Below are positions 21,673 to 32,749 of a stretch of DNA of 64,000 nt, piece by piece. Both the position numbers and the translations under genes were made by a program. The stretch lies in the NCBI GenBank assembly GCA_018907035.1, contig JACCIC010000038.1, forward strand, positions 2,253,501 through 2,317,500, in the 5' to 3' direction. Numbering within the stretch: the stretch's first letter is position 1; every line of letters starts with the position of its first letter. The notes under the pieces are model-generated. The model made no database searches. It was not told where the DNA came from and saw nothing but the letters and a program-made list of their open reading frames with translations. This DNA is from Sycobia sp. Sy_11 (Eukaryota > Arthropoda > Insecta > Hymenoptera > Epichrysomallidae).

Positions 21673-23252
21673 AGGCTGAGAACTCCGGCGGCAAGATATG
21701 CCCAAACTAACCAGACCCGGGGAGAACTATACCCCCGAGGGCCAACCCTTCAATCTAGAGGTCATTCGGGATCTGACCCCCAAAAACGCGAACGCACGAG
21801 CAGTGCAAGTGCGTTCGGGTATCACCAGTGAAGCATCCTATGCGCTAGACGAGAACGAATTGACAAAAGCACTAAAAGAGCTACAAGCGGACTTCATCCA
21901 ATTCAGTCCCGACTCGACCCAAGATGTCGACGAAAATGAGATATCGCCGAAAAACTTAATACCGGCCAGCGAGGCATCGTTCGCGCTATCCCTGTTGGAC
22001 ACGAGCGTGCCCAACTTACTCGATCTCAAACAGCAAGAAAACCACCCCTCCCCTACCGCTAGTAAAAATCCAGCACGCGCACTAGAAGCGCACGAGCGTT
22101 CAGAACGACGTAACACTATACAACCCCTTCGCGCAAAGATATGTGCTGTTGGAGGGTAAGGACGGGTACGTCTCTGATGGAGCGGCGTCCCACAAGACGG
22201 AACCGCTCGAGGCATCTAGACGCAAAGTGCGAATACAAAGAAACGCACTAAAATGCAATTATGAGCAGATACGCTCAATCAGCCCGCCACCACTTCGACC
22301 AGGACCAAGATTCCATCGGAGGTCAGATCGCCTGGAGGCCGGCTGAAAATATCATCTACATGAGCACGACAGAAGATCGTTGTGTGTTCATGCGCTCGGT
22401 CAGAGTGCAAAAATCAGGCCTAAAAGAATCTCGCCCAGAAGCCTCAGGCGCTCACGTCACAAGGACCAAGGAAAGAATCCTAGTACCATCAAAGTACAAG
22501 ACCTCCGGTGAAGACGGGACCTGCGTCGTTAATAACCCCCACAAGCCCCTCTCGCGCTCAGATAACCCCACGTATACGTCAACGGAAAAGCGCCCTCGAC
22601 TTAATCCGTTCAAAACGAACACGGACACTGCGCCAGGAGCAAGGTTACATGAGCCATTCAGCAGGCCAATGGCAGCCAAACCCATTCCGGCCCTGATGGA
22701 GATATCAGTAGCGCCACCTCTGAACTTCACCCCTCTCGAAAAACTCCGTCCCTCCCACCAACAACACCACTGTCAGGATTGGGCAGCATGAAGGTCATAC
22801 CAGTTACTCAGTCCACAAATGGCCAAAAGAATTCCGTGCCTATGCAGGCGAACGGAAATGGCGTTGACCAGGGTAAGAGAGAGGTTGCTCCAGCACCGTA
22901 ATGCTAGAGCTACGGCGACCAAGGTCACCGCTATTCAAAGTGCCCTCAGCCGCGCAGTAGACGCTTCTGCTACCGGTGCGGCAGAGATGCACACGACATG
23001 CTGTCGTGCGCATTTTGCCTAAGACGATATACGCCTGACGTATCGTTTTAGGAGGGTGAAGTCCCTGCGGACACAGAGATAAAGACGACAGGACAGGCGT
23101 CCGAAAGTACAGATATGGGAGGTACGCAACAGAGCAGCGAGCAGTCAGCTGACCCAAATATTATTGAACAAATAATGCAACAGTTCGCTAGCGCCTTTGG
23201 TAATGGCTCGCAGCGAATAATCATAGTGCTGCCATTCTACATGAATAAGTAG
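21653..23252 (+). pseudogene. G1 third ORF after pol, ending in a double zinc knuckle
   Basis: It starts at ATG 21653, overlapping the end of pol, and runs through three frames to a TAG at 23250. It is not env-like: no signal peptide or membrane helix. Blocks shared with G2's third ORF: GIGRG at the start, FIQFSPDSTQ and FALSLLDTS, ASHKTEPLE, EQIRSISPPP, EDRCVFMRS, an IPALMEISVAPP block, and a C-terminus ending IIIVLPFYMNK. Near the end two knuckles occur: C-x-x-Y-x4-H-x4-C (22902-22943, second Cys lost, TAG inside) and CYRCGRDAHDMLSC (22968-23009, intact). Their spacing and residues mirror the gag knuckles of the same element. Function unknown; nucleic-acid binding is inferred. Confidence 0.75.
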
Positions 23253-24197
23253 GACGATGGTAGTGAATCATCACAAATGGCTCAGAAAAGGTGATTAGCC
23301 GAAAACTTTCCCCCTACAGAAATCCCGTTGATCTACCCCTTCCGCGAAAATGAAAACACGTCCCGACCATCCCCATGAGAAGCAGATAGAGTGACGAATA
23401 ATACCACTCAACGGGAACGTTGTAATCGCGATGTACATAGAAGCAAGCTATGGGATTTATGCGATATAACACGCGAGTAATTGTTTTTTTCTCTTCATTT
23501 CTCCCAATCATTCGAAAACTATGTCGTAACAATAATTAACACAACGAATCAAGAAGGGCACAGCGTCGGCGAGCGTAGACATTAACGGCAAAGTTTCGAT
23601 TGAAGTGAGCATGCAATGGCTCTTGTAAAAGGTCAGCTATTTGCCCGCTCCACCAACGCTGCACCCAAGCTAAAAGAAACACGGAACTACCACAGATCCC
23701 ACTGTTTCAGCGACACCTACTGAAGACCACCACAAAAGAACCAAGAAGCCACGGCTCATCATGACGAAACACCAATTATCGACACCGAAAAAAAACAGAA
23801 CCCATGCACGATTTTCCCTTTCCTATTTTTGAATTTCTTACCTTATATCATATCTAGTATTATATTATATATTATATCCTATTATATTATATTATTATAT
23901 TATTATTATATCTTAGTATTATATCGAGTCACCGCGAGCAGCTACGACTCCTGTGAGCACCAGCGGGTGTCTCGATTAGGTTAAGAAAAAAAAATGTCAT
24001 TTTGTCCACTAGTATTATTGTATCGAAAACACTACACTTCCATGAGCGGTCATGTATTCACCCCTATATAGTATTTCGTAAATATGTATCACTTCCTTTT
24101 GTTCCCCTACCGTGTTATCGTCCGTTTCCCCGTAACGCTATCAGACTTATTTTGTACTTACCCCAACGCGCCCACGTCGGTTTTGGTAGGGGGAATT
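23253..24197 (+). other. G1 3' untranslated region and polypurine tract
   Basis: Non-coding stretch between the third ORF and the right LTR. It holds an (ATT/TATA)-type tandem tract at about 23851-23920. The purine run ggtaggggggaa-like segment at 24186-24195 lies directly before the LTR start at 24198 and is the plus-strand priming site. A short open stretch at about 23560-23790 has no recognisable similarity. Confidence 0.65.
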
Positions 24198-25298
24198 TGT
24201 CACCGTCCCGATCGGCGGTTTCTGCGTGTTAAAACTGTATGCGTGCGTAAGCGCGAATAATACATTCGCGCTGCCCAAAGGTCGCGCACGAAGCGCCGCG
24301 CAACGCGACGCTTGAATGAAAGAGAAGCGAAGGCCTTCTTCTCTGTCGAGCCACGGTGCAATACAAAAACGTTTCACTAACTCTACTACGTCGTCACGGA
24401 AGAGTATCGTTTGCCCCGCTCTGTGTGTGGCTCGTGCACCGTAGTCCATTAGAAAAGAGACGGTTTTAAGCCTCACCATCAGGCCCGATATCGACGTCTC
24501 AGTTCCTGACAGAGAAAACTCAGCGAGCGCTTAGCTCCCAGCCCCGACGGTTCTCGTCGCAGCCAGTACCCGCATCGGGAGAGCGATCGGCTCCTCGGTC
24601 GTCATCGTCCAACCAACTGGCCTGACGCCAGTGAGCACCCTGCTCTTCACTACCATCACCAACAAGCCGACGGCCCCAACAGCAGCAGCACGGCCTGCCC
24701 GCCCGGAGTCGAGCCGCGCTAGAGGAAGCGCGAGAGAGCGGGCCCAACATCGCCGCCGCTGCCGCCACCTGCCTGACGGGTGTCGAGCGAGAGAGAGATA
24801 GAGCGACGACCACCACGTCTGACAGTCCGTTCCTGAGGAAGGCCGAGGTCGCTCCGCTGCGCACGGTGAAGGCAAGTATCTGACCACTGAGTGCGCTATT
24901 GAATAGGTTCGTCGCGTCCGCCGCCGCGATCATATTTCCGATTGTTCATCTATCTGTTTTAAGTCCCTATTGCGTGTCCCTGTCCCCCGTGCAGTAATTG
25001 ATCGTATGTTGTTATGTCGGAATAATATGTAAATGGAAGTGTCGCGGAACCTGCTAATTTAAGTAAATGCGAGAGTGTGCTATGTGATTCGATTGTGTGC
25101 GTACGAAATATTAGTGTAACGAGTGTGTGCGTGTGTGTGATTGAATAAAGAGCGTGAAGCTCATTGTTAACCTCGACTTCTTCCTTGATTAATTTTTCCC
25201 CGTCGACCTCCCTATTCCTTCTAGGCTGATTCGTAGTATTCGCGGATGTATGTAGCATCGCCTCGAGGTAAGTCGAACGGCGATAAGACGCCGTTACA
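24198..25298 (+). repeat. G1 right (3') LTR
   Basis: 1101 bp, TGTCACCGTCCCGATCGG to GCCGTTACA, colinear with the left LTR. It lacks a block present near 10700 in the left copy and has a shorter GA run. Polyadenylation signal AATAAA at 25144-25149. Followed directly by ACTT, the right target duplication. Confidence 0.92.
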
Positions 25299-25324
25299 AC
25301 TTATATATCATTATATATAAATGA

Positions 25325-25382
<58 letters not shown>

Positions 25383-26090
25383 GTAGATTTAATATAATAG
25401 GATTTTATAATTACATATTTATATAATTATCTAAGAAAATTCTTTAACACTTACAATAAAAAACTCGTATACATTATATATCATTAACTATATAAATACA
25501 TACATCAAAAAGGAAGGATATGCATATAAATCTAAATGTATTTATATATGTTATTATGTATATCCGTATTCATGTGTATGTGTTTCATATATGCTATCTC
25601 ATATGAGAAAAATTTATAAAAACAAAATAAAGTTTTTGCGTATTTTTGTAATTAATGAATGTGCAGAGATTGTCATTGGTTATAATATTAACCAATAATA
25701 AAGCATATTTTTAACCATGTGATTGTCTATGCACATGGAAATATATACGCATATATACAAAACTAAAATTATAAATGTAAACGTAAAGAAATGCTTAAGC
25801 AAAATATAAATACAATTAGATTGACAACCGAAAAAGAGAACAATATAAAAACATTTATTACAAAAATATGTGAATGCAATAATAATATTATTAATATGTA
25901 ACCAAAAATGAAGGGATACATATTATATTCATAATGTTATCATTGTAACGATAATATCATCACCCAAAAGAGAGAAAACATGTCATCGTATAAATAAAAA
26001 TAAGAATTTACAAGGATGTTAAGAAATATAAAATAAAAAAACAAATATATCTGTAGTTTTGATACTCCTAACGCCGTCTAGAAGAGAAAG
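25299..26090. other. AT-rich flank of G1 with (TA)n microsatellite
   Basis: Host DNA into which G1 inserted. (TA)n at about 25329-25373, then unstructured AT-rich sequence. No coding signal. Confidence 0.6.
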
Positions 26091-26107
26091 AGAATGAAGC
26101 TATTCTT

Positions 26108-26210
26108 ATTGGCCCCTGAATTTTCCGGGCCAATCATAGGATACATATGCTGAACAATACAAGGCATCCGTGTCTCTACTATAAAAAGAGCAGGTTTTCA
26201 CGATCTCAGT
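26108..26210 (+). promoter_or_regulatory. Candidate RNA polymerase II promoter (paired CCAAT boxes, TATA, Inr)
   Basis: ATTGGCCC (26108-26115) and GGGCCAAT (26127-26134) form an inverted pair of CCAAT boxes around a short spacer. 46 bases downstream is TATAAAAAG (26180-26188), and an initiator-like TCAGTCT lies about 26 bases further on (near 26205), normal core-promoter spacing. The first clear downstream unit is unknown: the following 480 bp has CT-rich stretches and a hairpin (GGTCCTCC/GGAGGACT near 26430-26452) but no convincing ORF. It could belong to a host transcript or to an unrecognised LTR. Confidence 0.4.
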
Positions 26211-26769
26211 CTACTTTACTCTATTTTACTTTATGCTACTCCCCACTACTCTATTTTCTCATTCAGTACTTCTCAGGACGTCCATCAGCATCAGCATCAG
26301 TAATGTAGGATTAGTATTGCGAGCAACAGCAGCATCAGCATTCAACTCTCTCTCTCTCTTTCTCTCTCTAAAGTTTCTACATCTTTTTTTTATTTTCGCT
26401 TTTTCCTCATCCTTTTCGGGTCCATGAGCTTGGTCCTCCCTACGATTGGAGGACTTAAGAAGCCCAATTCCCATCCATAAATTCTTTTTTATAAAAATAA
26501 AAAAGGGAACCTGGTTATCCAGGCTGAGACGATACAAGCTATTTTTCGCAAGGAAGACATCTTCAATTAAAAAGTAACTTTGGCCTGTAACCGGAGTAAA
26601 AATAGAGATAGGAAAAAAAACTAAAACAACCTGTCTCTCTCTTTTCCGAGCAATTGAGGTTAATTCCTCAGGCTCCAAAATGTTCAGCAATAAACGTGTA
26701 GATGTACCTGAAAATATGCATTCGCAAGTTAATAAGGTTCAAATTGGCGTTGAAGTTGTAGACTCTGAC

Positions 26770-27335
26770 GTCACAGTGGGTCGGCGAAAGCTCGCCGCTA
26801 CCAAAAATTGGCCTTTCAAAAATCAAAAGTTAAATCAATGTTAATAATTTTTTTTATTCTAAAAGTATCATCCACAAATAATTTGTTCGTCAAGGTACTA
26901 CTGTGAGTGCTGCGTTCTACCAATAAGTGCTTGATCGCTTATGTAAAAGAATTACGTGTGTTAGACCCGAGTTGAAGAAAGACCGCTCTTTTTTCCTCTT
27001 GTACGATAATACACCAGCATATATGGCGCAAACTAACACTCAATTTATTGCCAAAAAATGGTTTCTGTACTCAGCCACCCACCATACTCGCCTGATTGGA
27101 GTTGATTTGAAAGGGAACCGTTTTGCGTGGATAGACGAGATACAAGAAGCTATGACAACGAAATTAAAAAGTTCCAAAAGAGGAGTTTTTAAAAGGCACG
27201 AAGAAACTCGAAAATCGTTCCAACTCGTGTATGACTTCTTATGGAAACTATTTTGAAGAATAAGTTTGTTGAAAAAATTGTATACATTTATTGTTTATCT
27301 TGTATCCTCAGTCTTAAAACATTTGGGACACACTG
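26770..27335 (+). mobile_element. Mariner remnant, 3' half with transposase pieces
   Basis: The + strand reads QWVGE-type sequence at about 26790, then across frameshifts the catalytic DNTPAYMAQTNTQF region (27005-27050) and KGNRFAWIDEIQEAM, KRGVFKRHEE up to a stop at 27256. The right inverted repeat ends ...TTTGGGACACACTG followed by TA (27336). It belongs to the same mariner family as 51612-52820: proteins and termini match. The 5' half is missing. Confidence 0.82.
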
Positions 27336-27914
27336 TACATATCTCATTGAGTTCAAAATCCATAGCCCTTTTTGATAAAAATCGCAAAATCATACATTGT
27401 CGTTTGAAAATAATGGCTTTAGAGAAATCATGTTTATAACTGACGTGCAGACATTTTTAGCAAATTCTCAGCGATATAAGTAAAGTTGCATTTTTTTTAA
27501 TCTATACACGCAATGTCAATTTCTTTAGAAGTCGGAAATTGAATTTATATTTGAAAAAGGATTTATTTTTCTAATTCAGAATTTGTAATGTAATGTTTCT
27601 GAATTTGTAATGAATTTGTTTCTAATTCAGAATTTGCAAATCAGAATTGTAAGTATTATGTACATTAATAATTAAAAGATAAGATTAAGAATTAAAAATT
27701 GAACTTATGTCAACTGTTCTAAATTAAATTAATAAATATTTTTATTGGTCTTATTATCTTTATATAATTATCTACTATACTAATATAATGACAGTCGGAC
27801 TGTCCTGATTTATAATCATCTCCGAACAATCTAAAATAGAAATTACTACTAAAAATAAGATAAAATTATATTACAAATTTAAAAAAAAAATAATAATAAA
27901 CTATATTCTATGAG

Positions 27915-27956
27915 GTGTCCGGCGTTTCGAACCGCTACGGTTCATCAGCAAGGACT
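27915..27956 (-). ncRNA. Hammerhead motif, minus arm of mini-element
   Basis: On the minus strand: GTCC, TTG, CTGATGA, a strong stem II (ACCG-TAG-CGGT), CGAAAC, GCC, GGAC. CUGAUGA and GAAA boxes are intact. The triplet before the cleavage point is GCC instead of NUH, so activity is probably lost. Stem II is stronger than in the full PLE copies. Confidence 0.6.
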
Positions 27957-27963
27957 AAACTGT

Positions 27964-28007
27964 TTAGTCCTTGAAGATGAACCATAGCGGTTGGAAACGT
28001 CGGACAT
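27964..28007 (+). ncRNA. Hammerhead motif, plus arm of mini-element (core mutated)
   Basis: Inverted partner of the previous motif: GTCC, TTG, AAGATGA in place of CTGATGA, stem II ACCATAGCGGTT, GGAAAC, GTC, GGAC. The cleavage triplet GTC is good but the catalytic box is mutated, so the two arms have complementary defects. Confidence 0.5.
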
Positions 28008-28452
28008 CTCAGGTAAATTTCAATGATATCTTACTAATATCTGACTGTCATTATATGAGTATAGTAGATTATTGTATAAAGACTGTAAGACTGATAAAAT
28101 ATTTATTAATTTAAGAGATAAGATGCTGGTTATTTACACAATGTTACTATTTTCAAGAGAACTAACGAATTAATTTTCCACAAAGTATACGCACTTGATT
28201 AATATTTTTTTAATCAACCAGATATTAAAATATAACGTCATAATATAAAAATTAGAATTTATGCCTTAAACAAATATGTCGATTAAAATAATTTTATACT
28301 TATAATATATATCTATAATAAATAGCATCATAGAGAACATCAATACATGAAAGAATAAGTCTACTACTTATATAATATATCGAATGGAGGCCGCATGAAG
28401 CATCGATTTGCCGTCTAGACAGGCGATCCAGCCCCGCATCGCAATTAGAAAG

Positions 28453-28779
28453 TCAGCTAAGTATCCAAAAACTCGTGGACAGAAACGGACCAGCGCAAAC
28501 CACGGAAAACACGAATCGTTTGTATATCATCTTGGCCCGGACGAAAGATGAATTGCGACGTCCATTTCCCTTCACGATATTCCAGAGCGCGTTGGCGACA
28601 AGCGCAATAGCTTGTATCACGCGTTCGAACGCTACGGAACCTGTCCAACGTACGTTATCCAAAAGATTGATTCGTGGGAATGTTCTCTTACTCGTTTTCA
28701 CACATTCTTGTTCAAACTTTTGCGCGCTGTCGATTTCATTGGCGTGTATATCATTGATTGTAAGGAACGAGTATGAACG
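28453..28779 (-). CDS. Unassigned open frame in a GC-richer island
   Basis: About 108 codons without a stop on the minus strand, ending TGA at 28453. They read smoothly through segments such as NDIHANEIDSAQKFEQE, TFPRINLLDNVRWTGS and FERVIQAIALVANALW. GC content is clearly above the flanks (28380-28790), and amino-acid use looks protein-like rather than low-complexity. No family recognised. It may be a host exon or a fragment of an unrecognised element. A shorter overlapping frame (28457-28648) is possible but less likely. Confidence 0.3.
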   Translation of the reverse strand, partial: RSYSFLTINDIHANEIDSAQKFEQECVKTSKRTFPRINLLDNVRWTGSVAFERVIQAIALVANALWNIVKGNGRRNSSFVRAKMIYKRFVFSVVCAGPFLSTSFWILS

Positions 28780-28799
28780 AATAAACGGATGGAATAAAA

Positions 28800-30300
28800 T
28801 TATACTAGATTATGCACTAAGATAAAACTACGTATAAAATTACAATTAAAACCTTGACAAATTCCAATTATCAGTAAGAAATTAATGTTATTAGCAAGGA
28901 ATTGAATGAACTTTTTGAGAAAATGTATATGCTGCGGAAAAGAAAGTTTCAACTCGTAGCATATCGTGAAAATGTCTAATAAATGAGAAATTGGAAAGGA
29001 CTTTTCTGACTCGGCAAACTCGATAAGCTTCAAAATTATCTAAAATTATAATTTTAGCTTTATGCAAACCAAATATAATCGTGTTTGTTATTACTGTAAT
29101 TTAATACAGAGTTGCAAATACATTCTTTGAATTTACTTGCTTAGTACTATATAATATTTGAAATTGAGCATTCTTAAAAATGAAATAAATAATCTATCCA
29201 TTAGATAGATTAGCTAGAAAATAAAAAAATATCATAAAAACTGTAAACACGACAAGAAAAATTATTATGATGAAAAAATTGGAATAGAAATTAAAAGTGA
29301 AAAATCGAAATGAATATAGAGGTGATCAAAGAGTTTACGCATGGTAAGAGATATATAGATAGCTAGATAGATAGATAGATAGATAGAGCGAGAGAGGGCG
29401 GGAGAGAGAGATAAAGATGGTGGTTGGGAAGAGAAAGAGAGAATGAAAGCATATAGAAGTGAGAGGGACAAACACATGTCCACGTCACCGCCATCTCGCC
29501 GGTTCCCCGGATCCCAAAATTTATATCGGCCAGTGAATCACGTCAAAATTTGATTTGTCGATGGCTTTTATGGCGGAAATTTATTGCGGACATTCTGTAC
29601 AAATTCGCGTGATGGCGCCGCGATGCGAAGAGCATAGTAAAAAAATACAAAGTGGGCAACAAAAAGGAAAGAAAAAACCCAGGCAGTATAGCGTGGATTT
29701 GCAAATGAAACAGCCATTCTAGAAATACGAGGTTTTCTGTTTTTACGTCATTTTTTGTTGAATACTTATTTAGATATATTTTCAGGTCCGTTTCAAATTG
29801 AATAGCCATTGCTTGCGATTCGACACACATATCTATACCTGCAGGAAGCTATTTGCGTGATAGTAGAACAACGATAAGTAGAGAGTCGATCGTATTCGAA
29901 CGCTTTCAATAATTGTACTTTGGCTAATATTGAAATTATGAATATTTTTGCACCGCTTCTAAATTATAAAAGACAACATTTATCAGAATAAAATTTATGA
30001 AAAAAAAACAAAGTTATAATATTATGTAATATCAATAATTAAAATGATCGAATTGTTATAAGTTTTTTCATATATGAGATAATTATAGTTGCATTGTTGG
30101 TAATAAAGCGCAAATTTTGAACTTGAAATGTGTAACATGAAATAAACATAGAGTTTAGTTACTATATTGCAATATCATACGAATCCATGAAGAAATGAAA
30201 ATATAAAATGTTGAATTTGGTACATTTTTCATTTATTCAGAATTTAAAAATTAAGTGAGAAAATAAATATGTTGAAAAATTTTTATCAAACATTAATTGT
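28800..30300. other. AT-rich spacer with GATA repeat and a GC-richer segment
   Basis: No genes seen. A short (GATA)n tract lies at about 29357-29388 and passes into a GA-rich run to 29420. The segment 29460-29660 is less AT-rich (gccgccatctcgccggttcc, gcgtgatggcgccgcgatgcg) and might be conserved non-coding host DNA. The rest is AT-rich. Confidence 0.5.
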
Positions 30301-30317
30301 GTTATCAGAGGCCTACG

Positions 30318-30480
30318 ATGGCTTGATCGCTAGAGCGAGGAACTAGTAACTTGGTGATCTAAGTTTAAATCCCGGTCTCGGTCCATTAACACAAGCAACG
30401 CTGTATTAATTTACATGTGCTTTGTTTACAAACACATCGTAGACGTCCGTCGCTGATTAGCACCGGTATTTGGAAGCATG
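30318..30480 (+). repeat. tRNA-derived SINE-like sequence
   Basis: TGGCTTGATCGCTAGAGC (from 30319) resembles a tRNA A box, and AGTTTAAATCCCG (30362-30374) a B box, at tRNA-like spacing. This is followed by an unrelated body up to about 30480. It lacks a folding acceptor stem, so it is not read as a functional tRNA gene. Confidence 0.35.
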
Positions 30481-32740
30481 AATAGAGTGACTTTAAATAA
30501 TATTAAAAAAAGTGATATCCATAATGTAATACAAATACCAGCAAATATTTAAACTAAAACATCTGATTTTTATTTTTATATACTGGGATTCTTTTAATTA
30601 TTTTAATTATTTTATTATATTAATTATTTTCTTTTCTCTCTTTACTTATTTAGGAATGATATACTGATGAAAGTTTTATTTAAAATTCGAAGTAGCACAT
30701 GCATCCTACGTTTAACCGATTTATTATTTTTTATTTCTCTTTTTATAATATACTACCAATGTCTTTATTCTTTCTAAAATAATAAAAATAAAGTGTAGAT
30801 TGACTTTCTTGATTTATTCAGAATTAAGAGTCACACAAGGACACTTTGTATTTTCTTATACGAATTTTTATATATGTACTTTAGAATTTAATGTCCCTAG
30901 GCATTTTAGCTCATAGTAATATCTTTTTGTCAAATTGAACTTTACAATGATGATATTTATTTATGTATAATATGCTGTACATATTTTAATATTCGTGTTT
31001 ATTATTTTATTACGCGAAAATAATGAAATATAATTATTTAAATTGTAACTTTTAGTATGTTATTATTTCATAGCATTCTAACTTTTTATTGTACTATTCA
31101 ATCGTCCTTAAAATATTATATATAATTCATATCGATTTCTGTATATGCCACGAACAATATTTTAAAAAAACACTCAGAAAAACGTCCTTTATTTTTTAAT
31201 TACATGTAACTATACCATTTTTTGCAATAACTTTTTGATGATTTTAGAAAAATTAATAGAACATTTTTCTATGAATTTTATAAAAATAAATAAAAAATAT
31301 CAGTTAAGAAAAATGAATGCTTAATGCGACTTAAAAATATATAAATATATCGTGCTTCATTAGATCCTAGTATATATTAACATTAAGAGTAAACAAATAA
31401 AAACCTCTTTGTAAATTAACGAATGAACATTTTCGTAAGCATCTTTGACATCAACATTTAATTATTTTCAGAAATTAATTTTCTTTCAAATGTACCAAAA
31501 ATTTAAAAAACTTAATGTTTTTAAAATTATAGTAAATTTCCATGAGCGTGTTTTTTCTATGTATTAGATTTATTTTGCTTTAAATAAAACAAATAACCTT
31601 TTTGATATTCATATAGTTTTAAAAATCATAGATGATAAATCATAAATCTCTAAACTATCATGAACTCGTCGATCTCAAACTTCGTACTCGTGCCATTAAA
31701 TACGAATCGTTCTATTTTAATATACGAGCGCCGTTTCTACAACATAATTAATTATTAAATTTTTCATCAAATTCGCAAATGTTTTGCTAAAGCTAATCCG
31801 TGGTTTAAGAACTTTGACCTCCATAAACTTTGTCTATTACAAGAGAAAATGTAGACTGTATTAGATAATGTATCAATAGAACGTGTAGTGCACGTATATC
31901 GCGTGTAATATCGCGAAAGCTCGTTCTGGTAAGCCCAACGTGCACAATACCATTTGACTTTTAGTTTTCCTCAAGCTCACGTTTGTATAGTGAATCATTA
32001 CAGAATCGACTAGTTAATCAGTTTATATTACAAATTAATCGATATTAAATTTAATATTTTAGGGGAGAGGGAGAGGGGGAGAAAGAAAAAGAAAAATTAT
32101 TTACCTATTAACATAGTTTAGAAACTTTTATTAAATTTATCGATTTAGCCTCTCCAAAATTTATCTATAAACAATATTATATTCTAACAACAGGAAAAAA
32201 TTGAATTGTCCAATTGACTTTCTAGAGATTTTTTGGGGGATGAATATATACAAGGATACTCTTACTATGATTATATTAGTATAAATAGATTGTTGTATAA
32301 ATACTGTAATATTGATAAAAATATTTGTTAATCTAAAAATTTTTGCTACATATTTTGTATTTTTGTATTTTTTATATTTTGTATAATATTTTTCGATTAA
32401 AATTTTTTTAAAAAAGAACAAGCAAACTAAGAATAAATATTAGCAAAACTGTAAAATTACGCAATGTGTAGTTCTGTAAAATAAAAATTTTAACTTGAAT
32501 ATAATCCATCATGAAATATTTAAATTTAATTTTGAGTATTAATAAATCTTGAAAGTTTGAATAAAATACATGAAAATTATAATCAGCAAAAAATTATTTT
32601 ATGCTAATGGTGATTTTTGTGCACTCACATAATATATTATAAATGAAATCTGGTTTTGTAAAAAATAGTTAAATAAATGAACTAATATCAATTGGAAAAA
32701 ACAGTTGGTAATAATATATACTATACTATTAGCACTCGTA
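30481..32740. other. AT-rich spacer
   Basis: No coding or structural RNA signal. One recognisable piece is 32265-32345, which matches the right end of the PLE-related mini-element (tattagtataaatagattgttgtataaatactgtaatattgat), a small fragment of that family. A purine block (gggagagggagagggggaga) lies at about 32064-32095. Confidence 0.55.
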
Positions 32741-32749
32741 GATCATTTG

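Larger units (their letters stand above)
10285..25298 (+). mobile_element. G1: complete Gypsy-type LTR element with nested insertions
   Basis: Two long terminal repeats (10285-11442 and 24198-25298) begin TGT and end TTACA. The target duplication ACTT is present on both sides (10281-10284 and 25299-25302), so both ends belong to one integration event. A primer-binding site follows the left LTR and a polypurine tract precedes the right one. Internal genes on the + strand are gag (17127-18402), pro-pol (to 21672) and a third ORF (21653-23252). About 5.4 kb of the leader (11748-17126) is AT-rich and includes a Penelope-like insertion, which explains the 15-kb length; Gypsy elements are usually 5-8 kb. 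The LTRs differ by scattered substitutions and indels, so the insertion is old. Confidence 0.92.
27726..28115. mobile_element. Palindromic PLE-related mini-element with two hammerhead motifs
   Basis: Outer inverted ends match the PLE termini (taataaatatttttattggtctta against taagactgataaaatatttatta). The inner gacagtcggactgtc motif is at 27788-27802, with a damaged partner near 28046. The centre (27951-27973) is a perfect 10-bp inverted repeat with a 3-base loop, AAGGACTAAA-CTG-TTTAGTCCTT, joining two oppositely oriented hammerhead motifs. No protein is encoded. It looks like a non-autonomous derivative of the PLE family made of two 3' ends fused head to head. Confidence 0.75.

Noticed and set aside
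30318..30390. Functional tRNA gene
   Set aside because: A- and B-box-like motifs are present but no acceptor stem or full cloverleaf can be drawn.
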